From contig NZ_CP126107.1 in assembly GCF_030123365.1 (NCBI RefSeq), positions 5,197,501 to 5,261,500 of the forward strand: a DNA stretch of 64,000 nucleotides, given 5' to 3'. The notes beneath the pieces are model-generated. The model searched no databases. It saw only the letters and a program-made list of their open reading frames with translations, and was not told the DNA's origin. Positions 25,422 through 33,336 of this stretch are shown here, piece after piece; within the stretch, counting starts at the first letter, position 1, and the number at the start of each line of letters is the position of its first letter. The position numbers and the translations under genes are program-made. Origin of the DNA: Neobacillus sp. SuZ13 (lineage in GTDB: Bacteria; Bacillota; Bacilli; Bacillales; Cytobacillaceae).

Positions 25422-25452
25422 GGTGCCTGACACCATCTTGGGTATCAGGCAC
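25422..25452. repeat. dispersed palindrome, paired copies as a terminator, copy 8
   Basis: GGTGCCTGACACC (25422-25434), a 6-nt loop, then GGTATCAGGCAC (25441-25452). The two halves form a hairpin between the convergent stops of the oxidoreductase and the YitT gene. Confidence 0.85.
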
Positions 25453-25458
25453 TAACTT

Positions 25459-26292
25459 TTAACTTGCCTTATAACCATGCCCGATCATCTCGTGGACATT
25501 GTGGACGGTGACGTAGGCGTGTTTATCTGTTTCTTTTATAATACTTTTCAGCTGAACGATTTCCTGCTTATTGATGACGATGTATAGAACTTCTCGGTTC
25601 TGTCCTGTGTAGCCGCCACGGCCGTCGAGTACTGTCAGCCCGCGCGACATCTGGCTCGTAATGTTGGCCAACACCTGCTCAGGCTCATTCGAAATAATCA
25701 GCACTGCTACCTTTTCATCCAATCCCTCGACAATGAAATCGATCGCTTTCGCCCCAATAAACACAATCAATAACGTATACATTCCTTTTTCTAAGCCAAT
25801 GATAAAAATCGACCCAACTACGACTAAAATATCAATAATTAACATACCCTTACCAATGCTCCAGCCTAACAATTGGTTGGCCAATCTTGCTAAAATCGTC
25901 GACCCTCCAGAGGTTCCTCCTGTCCGAAAAATCAATCCCAGCCCTACACCGACCAGCAAACCCGCAAACATGGATGCCAAAAATGTATCCTCGGTGAGCC
26001 GATGTCCAGCATCCTCAGTTAAATACAAACACAACGAGCAGGCGGCAATCGAAATCAGTGTATAGACAAAGGTTCTTTTTTCAAAAAATTTGTACCCAAC
26101 TGCTAACAGCGCCACATTCAAGACAAAATTCACAATACCGGGCGACCAATCAAACAAATAGTGGGTAATAATCGTTATCCCTAAAATACCGCCTTCTGAA
26201 AGATGATTAGGAATCGTGAAATAATTAACCCCTAAGGCAAAAATGAGCGCTCCTAGTAAAATATAAAAAATATCCTTTAACGTCCTCTTCAT
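25459..26292 (-). CDS. YitT-family membrane protein (DUF161 + DUF2179)
   Basis: A 277-residue membrane protein of the YitT/YvjA/YqfU family. Five to six hydrophobic segments fill residues 8-200, with the family marks NYFTIPNHLSEGGILGI and FRTGGTSGGSTILA. The C-terminal soluble DUF2179 domain (about residues 205-270) contains RGLTVLDGRGGYTGQNREVLY and HEMIGHGYK. Function is unknown; family members are abundant in Bacillus. The ATG at 26292 follows AAAGGATGG. It is monocistronic. Confidence 0.92.
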   Translation of the reverse strand: MKRTLKDIFYILLGALIFALGVNYFTIPNHLSEGGILGITIITHYLFDWSPGIVNFVLNVALLAVGYKFFEKRTFVYTLISIAACSLCLYLTEDAGHRLTEDTFLASMFAGLLVGVGLGLIFRTGGTSGGSTILARLANQLLGWSIGKGMLIIDILVVVGSIFIIGLEKGMYTLLIVFIGAKAIDFIVEGLDEKVAVLIISNEPEQVLANITSQMSRGLTVLDGRGGYTGQNREVLYIVINKQEIVQLKSIIKETDKHAYVTVHNVHEMIGHGYKAS

Positions 26293-26384
26293 AAAAAATC
26301 CATCCTTTATTTGTACCGCATATGACCTATCTTACCCTAAGAATTAATAGCCATCAATTCACATTTGTGCTCCCAAAAACAAAA

Positions 26385-26421
26385 AAATACTGCAAGAATA
26401 CATACATTCTTACAGCATTTT
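26385..26421 (-). terminator. hairpin terminator between the YitT gene and the symporter remnant
   Basis: AAATACTGcAAGAAT pairs with ATTCTTaCAGCATTT around a short loop, with A/T-rich flanks. Confidence 0.6.
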
Positions 26422-26433
26422 TAACAACTTGAT

Positions 26434-26446
26434 GGTGTCAGGCACC
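26434..26446. repeat. dispersed palindrome GGTGTCAGGCACC, copy 9
   Basis: Reverse-orientation consensus copy. It overlaps the end of the minus-strand symporter remnant. Confidence 0.85.
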
Positions 26447-26940
26447 AAGTTCTTCGCTTTTAAAAGATCGGTCGAGCCAGTTCTTCCCTTCGACTAATCG
26501 TGTGACAAGCATCGCGGAGACGGTGTTTCCTGTGGAGTTGAGCAGGGTTGCTGGTGCATCAATGATCGTGCTGATTACGGCAATAATCGGCAAGGTTTCT
26601 GGCGGGAAGCCAGCATAGTAAATTATTATACTGACCATCTTCATCATCATTACTGCTGTTGCTGCCGACAAAAAGCTTGCCACGGGTCTCGCTTTTTCCC
26701 CAACCGTGAATGTGGCAACAAGATGATCGAGAAAATGATAATTTCCCAAGATCTGTCTCAACTGATGAGTTGTTCATCACTCTTGAATTTAGGAAATATC
26801 AGCATTTTCAATCGGATGGATAATGAAGGCTCCTGTTAAGCCACGGATTGCAGCTATAGTGGCCGTCACCAGGAAAACAACCAGAATGCTGCCCATGATT
26901 TTTCCAAGCCGTTTCATTCCGTTCATATTTGGGTATGCTT
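26438..26940 (-). pseudogene. dicarboxylate/amino-acid:cation symporter remnant, middle and C-terminal pieces
   Basis: Minus-strand fragments of a DctA/GltP-family (DAACS) carrier. Upstream piece (about 26800-26940): RLGKIMGSILVVFLVTATIA, typical of an early membrane helix, running into stops near 26800. Downstream piece (26438-26761): a helix followed by IIDAPATLLNSTGNTVSAML, the conserved C-terminal substrate/cation site, then VEGKNW. Roughly 270 residues between these pieces are missing. The frame is broken by stops, so it is not functional. Confidence 0.75.
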
Positions 26941-26985
26941 TTCACAGGGACATATTGAAGGGTTGTGGAAGGTTTGAAATTATTC

Positions 26986-27165
26986 TATAAAACTTCGATT
27001 TACACTTATCCTGCTAACTACCATTATTGCAGGGGGGCGGCAGGTTTGATATTTGGACCGTAGGCTGCACTTGTTAAGCCATTGGGGGATTTATTTTTAA
27101 ATTTAATGTTCGTGATGATCGTTCCATTGGTGTTTTTCAGCATCGCGTCTGCGATTTCAAGTTAG
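26986..27165 (+). pseudogene. symporter remnant, N-terminal piece in opposite orientation
   Basis: The plus strand encodes KLRFTLILLTTIIAGG, then after a frameshift AAGLIFGP, a TAG stop, and AALVKPLGDLFLNLMFVMIV followed by PLVFFSIASAIS. This is the unmistakable start of a DAACS-family symporter. It faces away from the C-terminal pieces on the minus strand, so an internal inversion plus deletion broke the gene. No start codon with an SD is left. Confidence 0.75.
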
Positions 27166-27364
27166 GTACACAGGTAAATGAGCAATTAAGTCTAAACCTT
27201 GAATTTTATTAACCAAACATAATTCAACAAAAAAGCCGCATCCCCTATAATTCTACAAATTCTAAACGTGGGCAAGCGCGGATATTGTCTATTTTTTTGT
27301 ATTTATATTCATTTATTAATAGATTCCACTTCCATACAATTAAGATAGAAACGGAGGGATTATT

Positions 27365-28087
27365 TTGAAAATATTCACAAAAGTACTGATCGCACTAACA
27401 CTGTTCCTAACGATCCTCATGCCCTTTCAAACGGTTTCCTACGCAGCTTCTACATCTTCTGCAACCGTAAATACGAAAGCACTAAATGTACGTGAAAAGC
27501 CTACAACTCACTCCAAGAAAAAAGGCGTCCTTAAAAAAGGCACCAAAGTAACGGTTTATTCGAAAACCAAAACAGGCTGGTCACAAATTAAATACAAATC
27601 CAAAACAGCGTATGTTTCCACAAAGTATTTGAAGTTCATCTCCAAACGGGCAAGCTTCCTGCTCGATAAAACCAAGGTCTATACTTATAAAGGGACGGAA
27701 GGATCCTATCAATTAATCCCTACTAGGAAAAAATATGATTCGTGGGACATTTGGTACTACGCTACTTCTTCTGATAAGCAAAAATTCATTGTCGGCGAAG
27801 ATAGTAAAGGACTCTATACCGGGTATATTGACTCCGAATATTATATCGATATCAAATATCCTGCGAAGGTCGGCCAGAAATGGGATATCGGCTATGAAGG
27901 AGACGGACAAGCACGGATTACTTCCATAAAAGAGACCGTGAAAACACCAGCCGGTACGTTTAAAAACTGTATCGAGGTAAAGGAAGATTCTGGGTATATT
28001 TACTACTATGCGAAAAATATCGGGCAAGTAAAAACGGTTCGAGACGGAATAACAGTCATGGAGTTAGTGAGTTTGAAGAAAAAATAA
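27365..28087 (+). CDS. secreted SH3b-domain protein
   Basis: A 240-residue exported protein. A signal peptide (residues 1-27, ending near SYAAS) is followed by one bacterial SH3 (SH3_3) domain at about 33-93, with the marks VNTKALNVREKPTTHSK and VYSKTKTGWSQI then AYVSTKYLKF. The C-terminal part (about 95-238) is a separate beta-rich domain with GQKWDIGY and TPAGTFKNCIEV, a pattern also seen in other secreted Bacillus proteins of unknown role. It probably acts at the cell wall. TTG at 27365 with ACGGAGGG upstream is the likely start. It is monocistronic with a terminator after it. Confidence 0.82.
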   Translation: MKIFTKVLIALTLFLTILMPFQTVSYAASTSSATVNTKALNVREKPTTHSKKKGVLKKGTKVTVYSKTKTGWSQIKYKSKTAYVSTKYLKFISKRASFLLDKTKVYTYKGTEGSYQLIPTRKKYDSWDIWYYATSSDKQKFIVGEDSKGLYTGYIDSEYYIDIKYPAKVGQKWDIGYEGDGQARITSIKETVKTPAGTFKNCIEVKEDSGYIYYYAKNIGQVKTVRDGITVMELVSLKKK

Positions 28088-28100
28088 CCATATTGATACA

Positions 28101-28141
28101 AAACAAGGTAACTCTTCACCTAAGAGAGTTACCTTGTTTTT
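28101..28141 (+). terminator. intrinsic terminator after the SH3b gene
   Basis: AAACAAGGTAACTCT pairs with AGAGTTACCTTGTTT, followed by a T-run. Confidence 0.85.
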
Positions 28142-28271
28142 GTTCTTAGTATGATTTTTGTCTTTTTGAAATTCTGATAGACGCAAATCTTTTTTAATAG
28201 GTTTTGCACCTGTAATATTCTAATTTGGTTAGTGTCTTAAATGAACCTACCTCAGTGGCCCCAATGTTGAT

Positions 28272-29243
28272 TTAAAACTGCTGTTGTTGGTGCCATTTCC
28301 AGGCATCCTCAATGATTCGTTCTAAGTTCCGTTCAGCCTTCCAGCCAAGTTCGGAATTGATCTTTTGGGAGGAAGCGACAAGCATGGCTGGATCTCCGGC
28401 ACGGCGGTCGGCCATTTCGACGTTCGCCTCTTTACCTGTTACTTTTTCACATGTTTCAATAACTTCCTTTACCGAATAGCCAAGACCGTTGCCAAGATTA
28501 TAAATCTCAGTTGACTTCTTTCCGGTTAATAATGCTTCTAGGGCAAGGATATGCGCACTCGCTAAATCAGTGACATGGATATAATCACGAATACATGTAC
28601 CATCAGCCGTATCATAATCAGATCCGAAAACAGATATCTTCTCCCTCTGCCCTAACAGCTGTTGAAGGACAATTGGGATTAAATGAGTCTCTGGGTCATG
28701 ACTCTCGCCGATTACTGCTGATTCATGGGCTCCTGCTGCATTGAAGTATCTTAGAATCACATAGTTTAGTCCATAGGATTTCGAGAAATCAGATAGGATT
28801 TGTTCAATCATCAGTTTGGAATGTCCATAAGGATTAATCGGTCTGGTTGGAGTTGTTTCATCAATAAGTTCCACATCTGGAATTCCATAGGTAGCAGCAG
28901 TGGAAGAGAAAATAAAGTTTTTTATATTGTTTTTGTTCATGACTTTCAACAAGGTAAGCGTAGCCGCCACGTTGTTCTCATAATATTTCAACGGATCAAC
29001 AACAGACTCCCCGACCAAACTAAAGGCTGCAAAGTGCATTACGGCCTTGATGGGATAACTTTTGAAGATCATTTGTAAATCCTCTTCATTACCTAAATCA
29101 CCTTCAACAAAAACCGCACGGCTATCGACAGCTTCACGGTGACCGGTTGATAAATTATCGAGGACAACCACTTCTTCTTTTTCAACTAATTCCTTCACAA
29201 GATGGCTACCAATGTAACCTGCTCCGCCAACGACGAGAATCAT
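28272..29243 (-). CDS. galE: UDP-glucose 4-epimerase
   Basis: A 323-residue cytoplasmic SDR-family epimerase interconverting UDP-glucose and UDP-galactose. The NAD-binding GGAGYIGSH is at the N terminus. The catalytic Ser/Tyr-Lys follow in SSTAATYG and NPYGHSK. YFNAAGA, DGTCIRDYIHV and YNLGNGLGYSV are typical GalE motifs. I prefer the second ATG (29243) because AAGGGG is 9 nt upstream; the first ATG (29249) would leave only 3 nt. It is monocistronic here, so a role in cell-surface glycan supply is as likely as galactose catabolism. Confidence 0.95.
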   Translation of the reverse strand: MILVVGGAGYIGSHLVKELVEKEEVVVLDNLSTGHREAVDSRAVFVEGDLGNEEDLQMIFKSYPIKAVMHFAAFSLVGESVVDPLKYYENNVAATLTLLKVMNKNNIKNFIFSSTAATYGIPDVELIDETTPTRPINPYGHSKLMIEQILSDFSKSYGLNYVILRYFNAAGAHESAVIGESHDPETHLIPIVLQQLLGQREKISVFGSDYDTADGTCIRDYIHVTDLASAHILALEALLTGKKSTEIYNLGNGLGYSVKEVIETCEKVTGKEANVEMADRRAGDPAMLVASSQKINSELGWKAERNLERIIEDAWKWHQQQQF

Positions 29244-29350
29244 ATTCATTTCCCCTTAGCTAGAATTTCAATTACTATCTTTATTATAGCATTTTGTCGA
29301 AAAAACAACATAATTTGTGCAAATGCATTGAAAAGCGGAGTGGCCAAAAA

Positions 29351-29364
29351 GGGTGTCAGGCACC
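29351..29364. repeat. dispersed palindrome, left half, split by the IS element (copy 10a)
   Basis: GGGTGTCAGGCACC followed by ATATGA. It is the inverted partner of 30863-30876, and the two arms were once one hairpin. Confidence 0.85.
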
Positions 29365-29425
29365 ATATGAATTTGTACTGCACCCCAAAAGTTAGAGTGA
29401 TATCTGACTTTTGGGGTGTATTTTT

Positions 29426-29992
29426 ATGACTAAATATAGTGAAAAGTTTAAGTTAATGTTAGTAAAAGAGTATCAAAAAGGTAAATTGGGATATAAGCTT
29501 TTAGCTGAGAAGTATGGTATGAAAGACAGCACGCCAATTAAGAGATGGGTTAAAGTTTACGAGAAATTCGGAGCAGAAGGATTAATGAGTAAGAACCATA
29601 AGGAAACTTATTCTACTCAATTCAAGCTAGATGTATTAAGATACATGGAGAGAACAGGTTCTTCAGAAATGGATACCGCCATTCAATTTGGGATAACCAG
29701 CCATTCTACAATAGGTCCGTGGAAGAAGGCTTATTTGGAAGGTGGTCCTGAAGCCCTGGATAAATCGAAAGGACGGTCTTCCATGTCTGATGAAGCAAAG
29801 AACAAAAAAAGGAAAAAACCTCTAGAAGAAGCAGAAATGACGTACGAACAAAAATTAGAAAGAGAAAATGAACTTCTACGTTTAGAGGTAGAATACTTAA
29901 AAAAGTTGCGAGCTTTTCAGATGGATCCGGAGGGCTATCTCGAAGAGCACAAGCAGCGCTATCATTCGAACTCAGAGAAACCTTCAAACTAA
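29426..29992 (+). CDS. IS3-family transposase OrfA (helix-turn-helix)
   Basis: A 188-residue OrfA carrying two helix-turn-helix units of the IS150 type: LAEKYGMKDSTPIKRWVKVYEKFG and a second around GITSHSTIGPWKKAYLEGG. A leucine-zipper-like stretch follows (LERENELLRLEVEYLKKL). The ATG is at 29426. The slippery heptamer A AAA AAG at 29899-29905 lies near its 3' end and should yield an OrfAB fusion by -1 frameshifting. OrfA alone normally acts as a regulator. Confidence 0.9.
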   Translation: MTKYSEKFKLMLVKEYQKGKLGYKLLAEKYGMKDSTPIKRWVKVYEKFGAEGLMSKNHKETYSTQFKLDVLRYMERTGSSEMDTAIQFGITSHSTIGPWKKAYLEGGPEALDKSKGRSSMSDEAKNKKRKKPLEEAEMTYEQKLERENELLRLEVEYLKKLRAFQMDPEGYLEEHKQRYHSNSEKPSN

Positions 29993-30819
29993 AAGATGTT
30001 TTACAAAGAGTCGGAATTCCAGAATCCACCTACCATTATCATATAAAAATGATGAAAAAGGAGAATCCAGACCAAAAGTTAGAAGAACTTATTCAAACCA
30101 TTTTCGAAGAAAATAACAGAAATTATGGTTATCGTCGTATTAAATTAGAACTTAACAATCTTGGATTTGAAGTGAATCATAAAAAGGTGCAACGCATCAT
30201 GAATAAATTCGGAATCAAAGTGGAGAAGTTTAGTAGAAAATCACGTAAATATAGTTCTTACAAAGGTACGACAGGAAGAGTTGCCAAGAACCTTATCAAT
30301 CGTCGTTTTCACACTAACGTGTGTCATCAAAAATTAACCACAGATATAACAGAATTTAAGTGTTCGGATGGTATAAAACTGTATCTAAATCCAATTATGG
30401 ATATGTTCAATGGAGAAATTCTTTCGTTTGGGATTAGCATGCGTCCAACCTTAGAATTAGCGATAAAACCTCTCGAGGAAGCACTAAATATTGTAAAAGA
30501 TTCAAAGTTTAGAACGACTATACATTCTGATCAAGGATGGCATTATCAGCATAATAAATGGGTAAAGACCCTCAAGGATAACAATGTGTTCCAGAGCATG
30601 TCACGTAAAGGGAACTGTTTAGATAATTCGCCCATGGAGAACTTCTTCGGATTACTGAAACAAGAAATGTATTATGGGGAACCTCGGTGCTCATTTGAGG
30701 AATTAAAAAAGAGAATTGAAGAATATATCCAATATTATAATAACAAACGAATAAAACAAAAATTGGCAGGCATGAGTCCGGTTCAATACCGTATCCATAC
30801 CAGCCAATTAGCTGCTTAA
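29905..30819 (+). CDS. IS3-family transposase OrfB (DDE integrase), made by -1 frameshift
   Basis: The frame opens at the slippery site and ends at 30819. It carries the rve integrase core with the DDE triad: Asp in TTDITEFKC, Asp in HSDQGWHYQ and Glu in NSPMENFFGLLKQEM. An HTH_21 region precedes it (NRNYGYRRIKLELN). The full OrfAB fusion would be about 464 residues. An internal ATG at 30049 exists, but frameshifting from orfA is the known mechanism for the group. The catalytic residues are intact. Confidence 0.9.
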   Translation, partial: VASFSDGSGGLSRRAQAALSFELRETFKLKDVLQRVGIPESTYHYHIKMMKKENPDQKLEELIQTIFEENNRNYGYRRIKLELNNLGFEVNHKKVQRIMNKFGIKVEKFSRKSRKYSSYKGTTGRVAKNLINRRFHTNVCHQKLTTDITEFKCSDGIKLYLNPIMDMFNGEILSFGISMRPTLELAIKPLEEALNIVKDSKFRTTIHSDQGWHYQHNKWVKTLKDNNVFQSMSRKGNCLDNSPMENFFGLLKQEMYYGEPRCSFEELKKRIEEYIQYYNNKRIKQKLAGMSPVQYRIHTSQLAA

Positions 30820-30862
30820 TATAAAACTCTAACTTTTGGGGGTCACCTCAATTTTTTCACAT

Positions 30863-30876
30863 GGTGCCTGACACCC
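30863..30876. repeat. dispersed palindrome, right half, split by the IS element (copy 10b)
   Basis: CACAT then GGTGCCTGACACCC. Without the IS it would pair with 29351-29364 to give a stem of about 16-19 bp. Confidence 0.85.
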
Positions 30877-30897
30877 AACCTTAACTGTACTCCTGAA

Positions 30898-31410
30898 TTA
30901 CGCTACTTGCCCTTCAGTATTACGTTTTCTTCTCTTTTTATCTGCTTTGAGGACTTTCATGGATAGGTAAATGCCTGAACCGGTTAAAAAGATTAACGCG
31001 ATCGCCACTAAGTCGACCAGCCATTTTACATTCGTTGTGCCGATTTTTCCTTCGTGGAGACCCCTGATAATCCCTGTGATTGAAGTAGTTCCTCCTTCAC
31101 CGCCGGCTCCAGGTCGGCCTGGGAATTGAGTTGGCACTGCCGCTTGACCAGTTTGGCCTGTTTGACCGTTTGCGGTTGTTCCAGTTTGTGCTTGAGCCTG
31201 CCCTTGGGTTTGTCCTGAATTGCTTGTTGTTCCTTGTGGCATAGCTTCTCGATTAAACTGTCCTGGCTGGAAATTACCTTTATTTCCTTCCATTTGGGTC
31301 TGGCCAATCAGCCAAGGTTCATTCATCAACAATCCCGTTACCGACTCGATTAAAATAAAGATAGAGCAGATTAAACCGATCCATAAGTGTGCTTTTCTTG
31401 TTTTTTTCAT
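30898..31410 (-). CDS. PepSY-associated TM-helix-like protein with Gln/Gly-rich loop
   Basis: About 170 residues. An N-terminal helix has KKTRKAHLWIGLICSIFILI followed by ESVTGLLMNE, the mark of PepSY-associated membrane proteins. A long low-complexity extracytoplasmic loop rich in Gln, Gly and Thr follows (about 40-105). A short RGLHEGKIGTTNVKW motif leads into the second membrane helix (about 125-150) and a basic tail. I choose the second ATG (31410), 8 nt after GAGGAG. It lies just downstream of the MacAB-like exporter on the same strand and may be co-transcribed and serve it. Confidence 0.75.
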   Translation of the reverse strand: MKKTRKAHLWIGLICSIFILIESVTGLLMNEPWLIGQTQMEGNKGNFQPGQFNREAMPQGTTSNSGQTQGQAQAQTGTTANGQTGQTGQAAVPTQFPGRPGAGGEGGTTSITGIIRGLHEGKIGTTNVKWLVDLVAIALIFLTGSGIYLSMKVLKADKKRRKRNTEGQVA

Positions 31411-31481
31411 ATACATTCTCCTCGTTTTTTAGCTTTGTTTTGACTATTTCGTTTAAAGTGTGCTCTACTCTGTCTGAAATC

Positions 31482-32648
31482 CTACTGATAGCGAAGTGCC
31501 TGAATCGGATTCAATTTAGATGCCTTATTGGCTGGGAATACTCCGAAGACCACACCCACGGCGAGTGAGAATAGGAACGATGACAGAATTACGGTTGGTG
31601 AAAAGGCGATACTTAAACTCATCAGAGATGAGACCATTTTTCCTACCCCTAACCCAAACAGAATTCCAATCAAGCCCCCCATCGAACTTAGCACCACAGC
31701 CTCAATTAAAAATTGTAAGAGCACATCTCGACGTTTGGCGCCAATTGCTTTTCTAATCCCAATTTCTTTTGTTCTTTCTGACACTGACACAAGCATGATA
31801 TTCATGATGCCAATTCCGCCGACTAGCAAGGAGATACTCGCAATTCCGCCCAGCATCATGGTCATGGTGTCAGAAACGGAACTCATCGTGTCCATCACAT
31901 CCTGCTGATTTGTTACACCATAATAATCGCTTTTCCCAGGATACATACTGGCGAGTGCCATTTTAACCTCGTTCATCACGAAATCCATCTGATCCTCGCT
32001 TTTGCCCTGCAAATAAACAGTGCTAATCGTCGTACTGCCAACTAAACGCTGACCCGTGCTCAATGGGACAATGACCACATTATCCCCGCTCTGCCCGAGA
32101 GAGCTTCCTTTCGAAGCCAGTACTCCGACTACTTTGAATGAGGTGCCTGACACCTGAATGTATTGTCCAATCGGATTCTCTGTACCGAAAAAGGTACTAG
32201 CTGTTTCCGAACCGAGTACGGCAATCTTTTGGCGGTACTCGACATCTAAATCGGTAATAAAGCGCCCTTGAGTGACCTTCGCATCACGAACAGATGAATA
32301 GGCCGCATTTGTTCCTGTTAAGGTAATCTGAGAGGAAGTCCGCTCTTTTTTCACATAGACCCGGCCAGAAACAACCGGCGCAACAGCTTTCACACCATCG
32401 ATCTCACTTAACTCACTAATTTTATCCTCTGTTAGTTCAATATCGGTACTATAGGTATTTACCGTCAATAGGTTGGTTCCCAATTGATTGATTTGACTCG
32501 TGACGTTTTTCGCCGATCCCTGGGCAATCGAAACTAGGACGATAACTGACGAAACTCCAATAATGATTCCAAGCATCGTCAAGACCGCCCGGAGTTTATT
32601 GCTTCTGATACTCCGCAGCGCCATTTTAATGGATTGCAACATTCCCAA
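31482..32648 (-). CDS. MacB/YknZ-type ABC transporter permease
   Basis: A permease of the MacB-FtsX family, about 388 residues. One N-terminal membrane helix (LRAVLTMLGIIIGVSSVIVL), a large extracytoplasmic MacB core domain (about 45-250), and three C-terminal helices with GGIGIMNIMLVSVSERTKEI, the family signature. The start is probably TTG 32648, with GGAGGTG 6 nt upstream; it overlaps the end of the ATPase gene by 23 bp. A copy of the dispersed palindrome lies inside the coding sequence (32142-32154), in frame as VSGT. Substrate unknown; relatives export peptides and antimicrobials. Confidence 0.92.
   Translation of the reverse strand: MGMLQSIKMALRSIRSNKLRAVLTMLGIIIGVSSVIVLVSIAQGSAKNVTSQINQLGTNLLTVNTYSTDIELTEDKISELSEIDGVKAVAPVVSGRVYVKKERTSSQITLTGTNAAYSSVRDAKVTQGRFITDLDVEYRQKIAVLGSETASTFFGTENPIGQYIQVSGTSFKVVGVLASKGSSLGQSGDNVVIVPLSTGQRLVGSTTISTVYLQGKSEDQMDFVMNEVKMALASMYPGKSDYYGVTNQQDVMDTMSSVSDTMTMMLGGIASISLLVGGIGIMNIMLVSVSERTKEIGIRKAIGAKRRDVLLQFLIEAVVLSSMGGLIGILFGLGVGKMVSSLMSLSIAFSPTVILSSFLFSLAVGVVFGVFPANKASKLNPIQALRYQ
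32142..32154. repeat. dispersed palindrome GGTGCCTGACACC inside the permease gene, copy 11
   Basis: Exact 13-bp consensus within the permease coding sequence. Every other clear copy is intergenic. Confidence 0.7.
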
Positions 32649-33336
32649 GGAGGACACCTCCATTCTCAAAGAGTTGGCCGTCTTGAATACTGACCATTCT
32701 TTTTGCTTGTTTTGCGATTTCTAGATCATGAGTGATTAAAATAATCGTATGCCCTAATTCATTCAGTTCCTTCATTAAAAGGAGGATCTCTTTGCTAGTT
32801 TTACTATCAAGGGCACCGGTTGGTTCATCGGCGAGGAGAATCGACGGCTGGCCAACCAAGGCTCTCGCAATCGCCACCCGTTGTTGTTGTCCCCCCGATA
32901 GCTGGGTCGGCAGGTGGCCGGCGCGATCCTTCAAGCCGACCTTATCCAATCCGTCTAATGCCCGCTCACGCCTTTCACGTGTAGGTACGCCGGCGTATAA
33001 CAATGGTAATTCCACATTTTCGAGTGCGGAGAGCTTACCTAATAAGTTAAAGTTTTGAAAAATAAACCCGATCTTCCGATTCCGAATCGTTGCTAAACTA
33101 TTGTCATCCATTTTTCCAATATCTCTGCCATCAAGGTGATAAGTCCCTTTATTAGGCCGATCAAGACAGCCCAGCATGTTCATTAGGGTCGATTTCCCTG
33201 ACCCAGACGGACCAATGATGGCTAAAAATTCACCCTTTTGGATTTCTAATGATACATCATTGAGGGCATGGACCATTTCACCGCCAAGCCGATAGGTTTT
33301 CATCATATTTTTTATTTGAATGATCGGTGTACTCAT
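32626..33336 (-). CDS. MacB/YknY-type ABC transporter ATPase
   Basis: A 236-residue ATPase of the LolD/MacB/YknY group. Walker A GPSGSGKST, Q-loop region FIFQNFNLLGKL, signature LSGGQQQRVAIARAL, Walker B ILLADEPTGALD and H-loop ITHDLEIAK are all intact. Its ATG overlaps the stop of the adaptor gene (TAATG), and its 3' end overlaps the permease start, so the three genes form a tightly coupled operon of adaptor, ATPase and permease, like yknXYZ of B. subtilis. Confidence 0.95.
   Translation of the reverse strand: MSTPIIQIKNMMKTYRLGGEMVHALNDVSLEIQKGEFLAIIGPSGSGKSTLMNMLGCLDRPNKGTYHLDGRDIGKMDDNSLATIRNRKIGFIFQNFNLLGKLSALENVELPLLYAGVPTRERRERALDGLDKVGLKDRAGHLPTQLSGGQQQRVAIARALVGQPSILLADEPTGALDSKTSKEILLLMKELNELGHTIILITHDLEIAKQAKRMVSIQDGQLFENGGVLLGNVAIH

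Larger units (their letters stand above)
29374..30850 (+). mobile_element. IS3-family (IS150-like) insertion sequence, intact
   Basis: A 1477-bp element with TG...CA ends. The left end TGTACTGCACCCCAAAAGTT matches the inverted right end TGAGGTGACCCCCAAAAGTT. It is flanked by a 3-bp direct repeat ATT (29371-29373 and 30851-30853), the target duplication size expected for this group. It holds orfA and orfB joined by an A6G slippery site. The element interrupts the loop of a dispersed-palindrome hairpin. Both frames look intact, so it may still be active. Confidence 0.93.
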
